Assembly (NCBI GenBank): GCA_004554105.1
Contig: SFNW01000042.1
Span: 1-13,863, forward strand
DNA: 13,863 nt
Direction of reading: 5' to 3'
Source: Clostridiales bacterium
GTDB taxonomy: Bacteria; Bacillota; Clostridia; Oscillospirales; CAG-272
The position numbers and the translations under genes were made by a program. Below are positions 13,344 to 13,863 of this stretch, one piece after another; the stretch's first letter is position 1; every line of letters starts with the position of its first letter. Below the pieces are notes generated by a model. The model saw only the letters and a list, made by a program, of their open reading frames with translations, was not told where the DNA came from and ran no database searches.

Positions 13344-13863
13344 TTATGCTTCCCATGTGATACAGTTCAGCCCGCCGCCGTCGTCGGCAATTTCGGAGAT
13401 TGGCACGGGAACAACGGTTTTTTTCGGAAAAAAGGAATTTGCCGCCGCGATGGCTTCGGCATCACGGTCAATTCCGAATACGGGCAGAAACAGATGCGTT
13501 TCGGTTTCAAGAAAATTCAGATAGCAGCCCACGGCGCTGATGCCGCGGGCGGGAACATAGGGAAAATCAACCGTTTCAATCCCGTAACGGTTCAGTATAC
13601 GCTTGATTTTTTGCTCTAGACCGTTCTTGGCAGCGGTTTGGTTTCCGAGTACGGTGGACTCGTCGACAAAGCGCACCATTCCGTCGGCGTGTCCGGTCAT
13701 GTCGCTTTTCAGCGACGGAATGATGATAACCTGCGCTTCGAGCAGGGATTCCACCTCGCGCACCAGTGCGGCGGGTGCGCAGGACGGATTTTCGGCAAAC
13801 ACGCGGTCGCTGATGACGGCGCGGCGCCCGGACGGGGAAAATACGACGTTCCCGCCGTCGAGG
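13344..13863 (-). CDS. Agmatine deiminase / peptidylarginine deiminase family protein (C-terminal part)
   Basis: The 5' end lies beyond the right edge; the open frame continues to the last base, giving 172 visible residues. They begin LDGGNVVFSPSGRRAVISDRV and continue FAENP. Then come IIIPSLKSDMTGHADGMVRF with VDESTVLGN, the family's catalytic His-Asp block, PARGISAVGCYLNFLETE, and finally GGGLNCITWEA with the nucleophilic cysteine six residues from the end. This is the PAD_porph guanidine-modifying fold, whose members hydrolyse agmatine to N-carbamoylputrescine or act on peptidyl arginine. Agmatine deiminases usually have HC where this has NC, so the substrate is uncertain. It is convergent with the aminotransferase and transcribed separately. 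Confidence 0.85.
   Translation of the reverse strand, partial: LDGGNVVFSPSGRRAVISDRVFAENPSCAPAALVREVESLLEAQVIIIPSLKSDMTGHADGMVRFVDESTVLGNQTAAKNGLEQKIKRILNRYGIETVDFPYVPARGISAVGCYLNFLETETHLFLPVFGIDRDAEAIAAANSFFPKKTVVPVPISEIADDGGGLNCITWEA

Overview
The window looks like a chromosomal segment of an anaerobic clostridial Firmicute with high GC for that class, most likely a gut Oscillospiraceae-type organism. This is an inference from three things: diderm-independent lipoproteins with Gram-positive style signal peptides, near-consensus sigma-A promoters and AGGAGG-type ribosome binding sites, and protein families such as a YesN/YesM-type two-component pair, Mgl-type sugar ABC transport and small phage proteins of clostridial type. 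Most of the DNA is GC-rich, except for an AT-rich stretch at about 120-770.

Left end (1-1128, all minus strand): the edge of a prophage or prophage remnant. It holds the first codons of a YjcQ-like protein, a terminator, a 63-residue protein whose start overlaps the preceding stop, and a truncated phage minor-head-like protein. That last protein joins a GC-rich coiled segment to an AT-rich C-terminal domain.

Centre (1200-9950, all plus strand): a sugar-sensing and sugar-uptake locus. A strong promoter drives an AraC-type response regulator, a Cache/HAMP/LytS-type sensor kinase and a sugar-binding lipoprotein, with all three reading frames overlapping. This matches the known three-component layout in which an extracytoplasmic sugar-binding protein feeds a YesM/LytS kinase and a YesN regulator, as in XylFII-LytS-YesN. 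A second transcription unit then encodes a galactose/glucose-type ABC importer (mglB, mglA, mglC) and a small membrane-anchored protein with one InlB B-repeat, ending at a terminator. The likely logic is that the regulator switches on the importer when the binding-protein/kinase pair detects a sugar. The mglB promoter has a good -10, a poor -35 and repeat elements upstream, which fits activator control. Hairpins before and after mglB look like devices to raise its mRNA level.

Right end (9968-13863): a YghZ-type aldo/keto reductase; a 250-bp spacer with a terminator, GC-rich palindromes and a perfect-consensus promoter; and a two-gene operon of a tandem SCP2-like protein and a class III (glutamate-1-semialdehyde-aminomutase-like) aminotransferase. 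A bidirectional terminator separates this operon from a convergent agmatine-deiminase-family gene that runs off the right edge. No spacer exceeds 300 bases. I see no tRNA, rRNA, CRISPR array, insertion sequence or origin.
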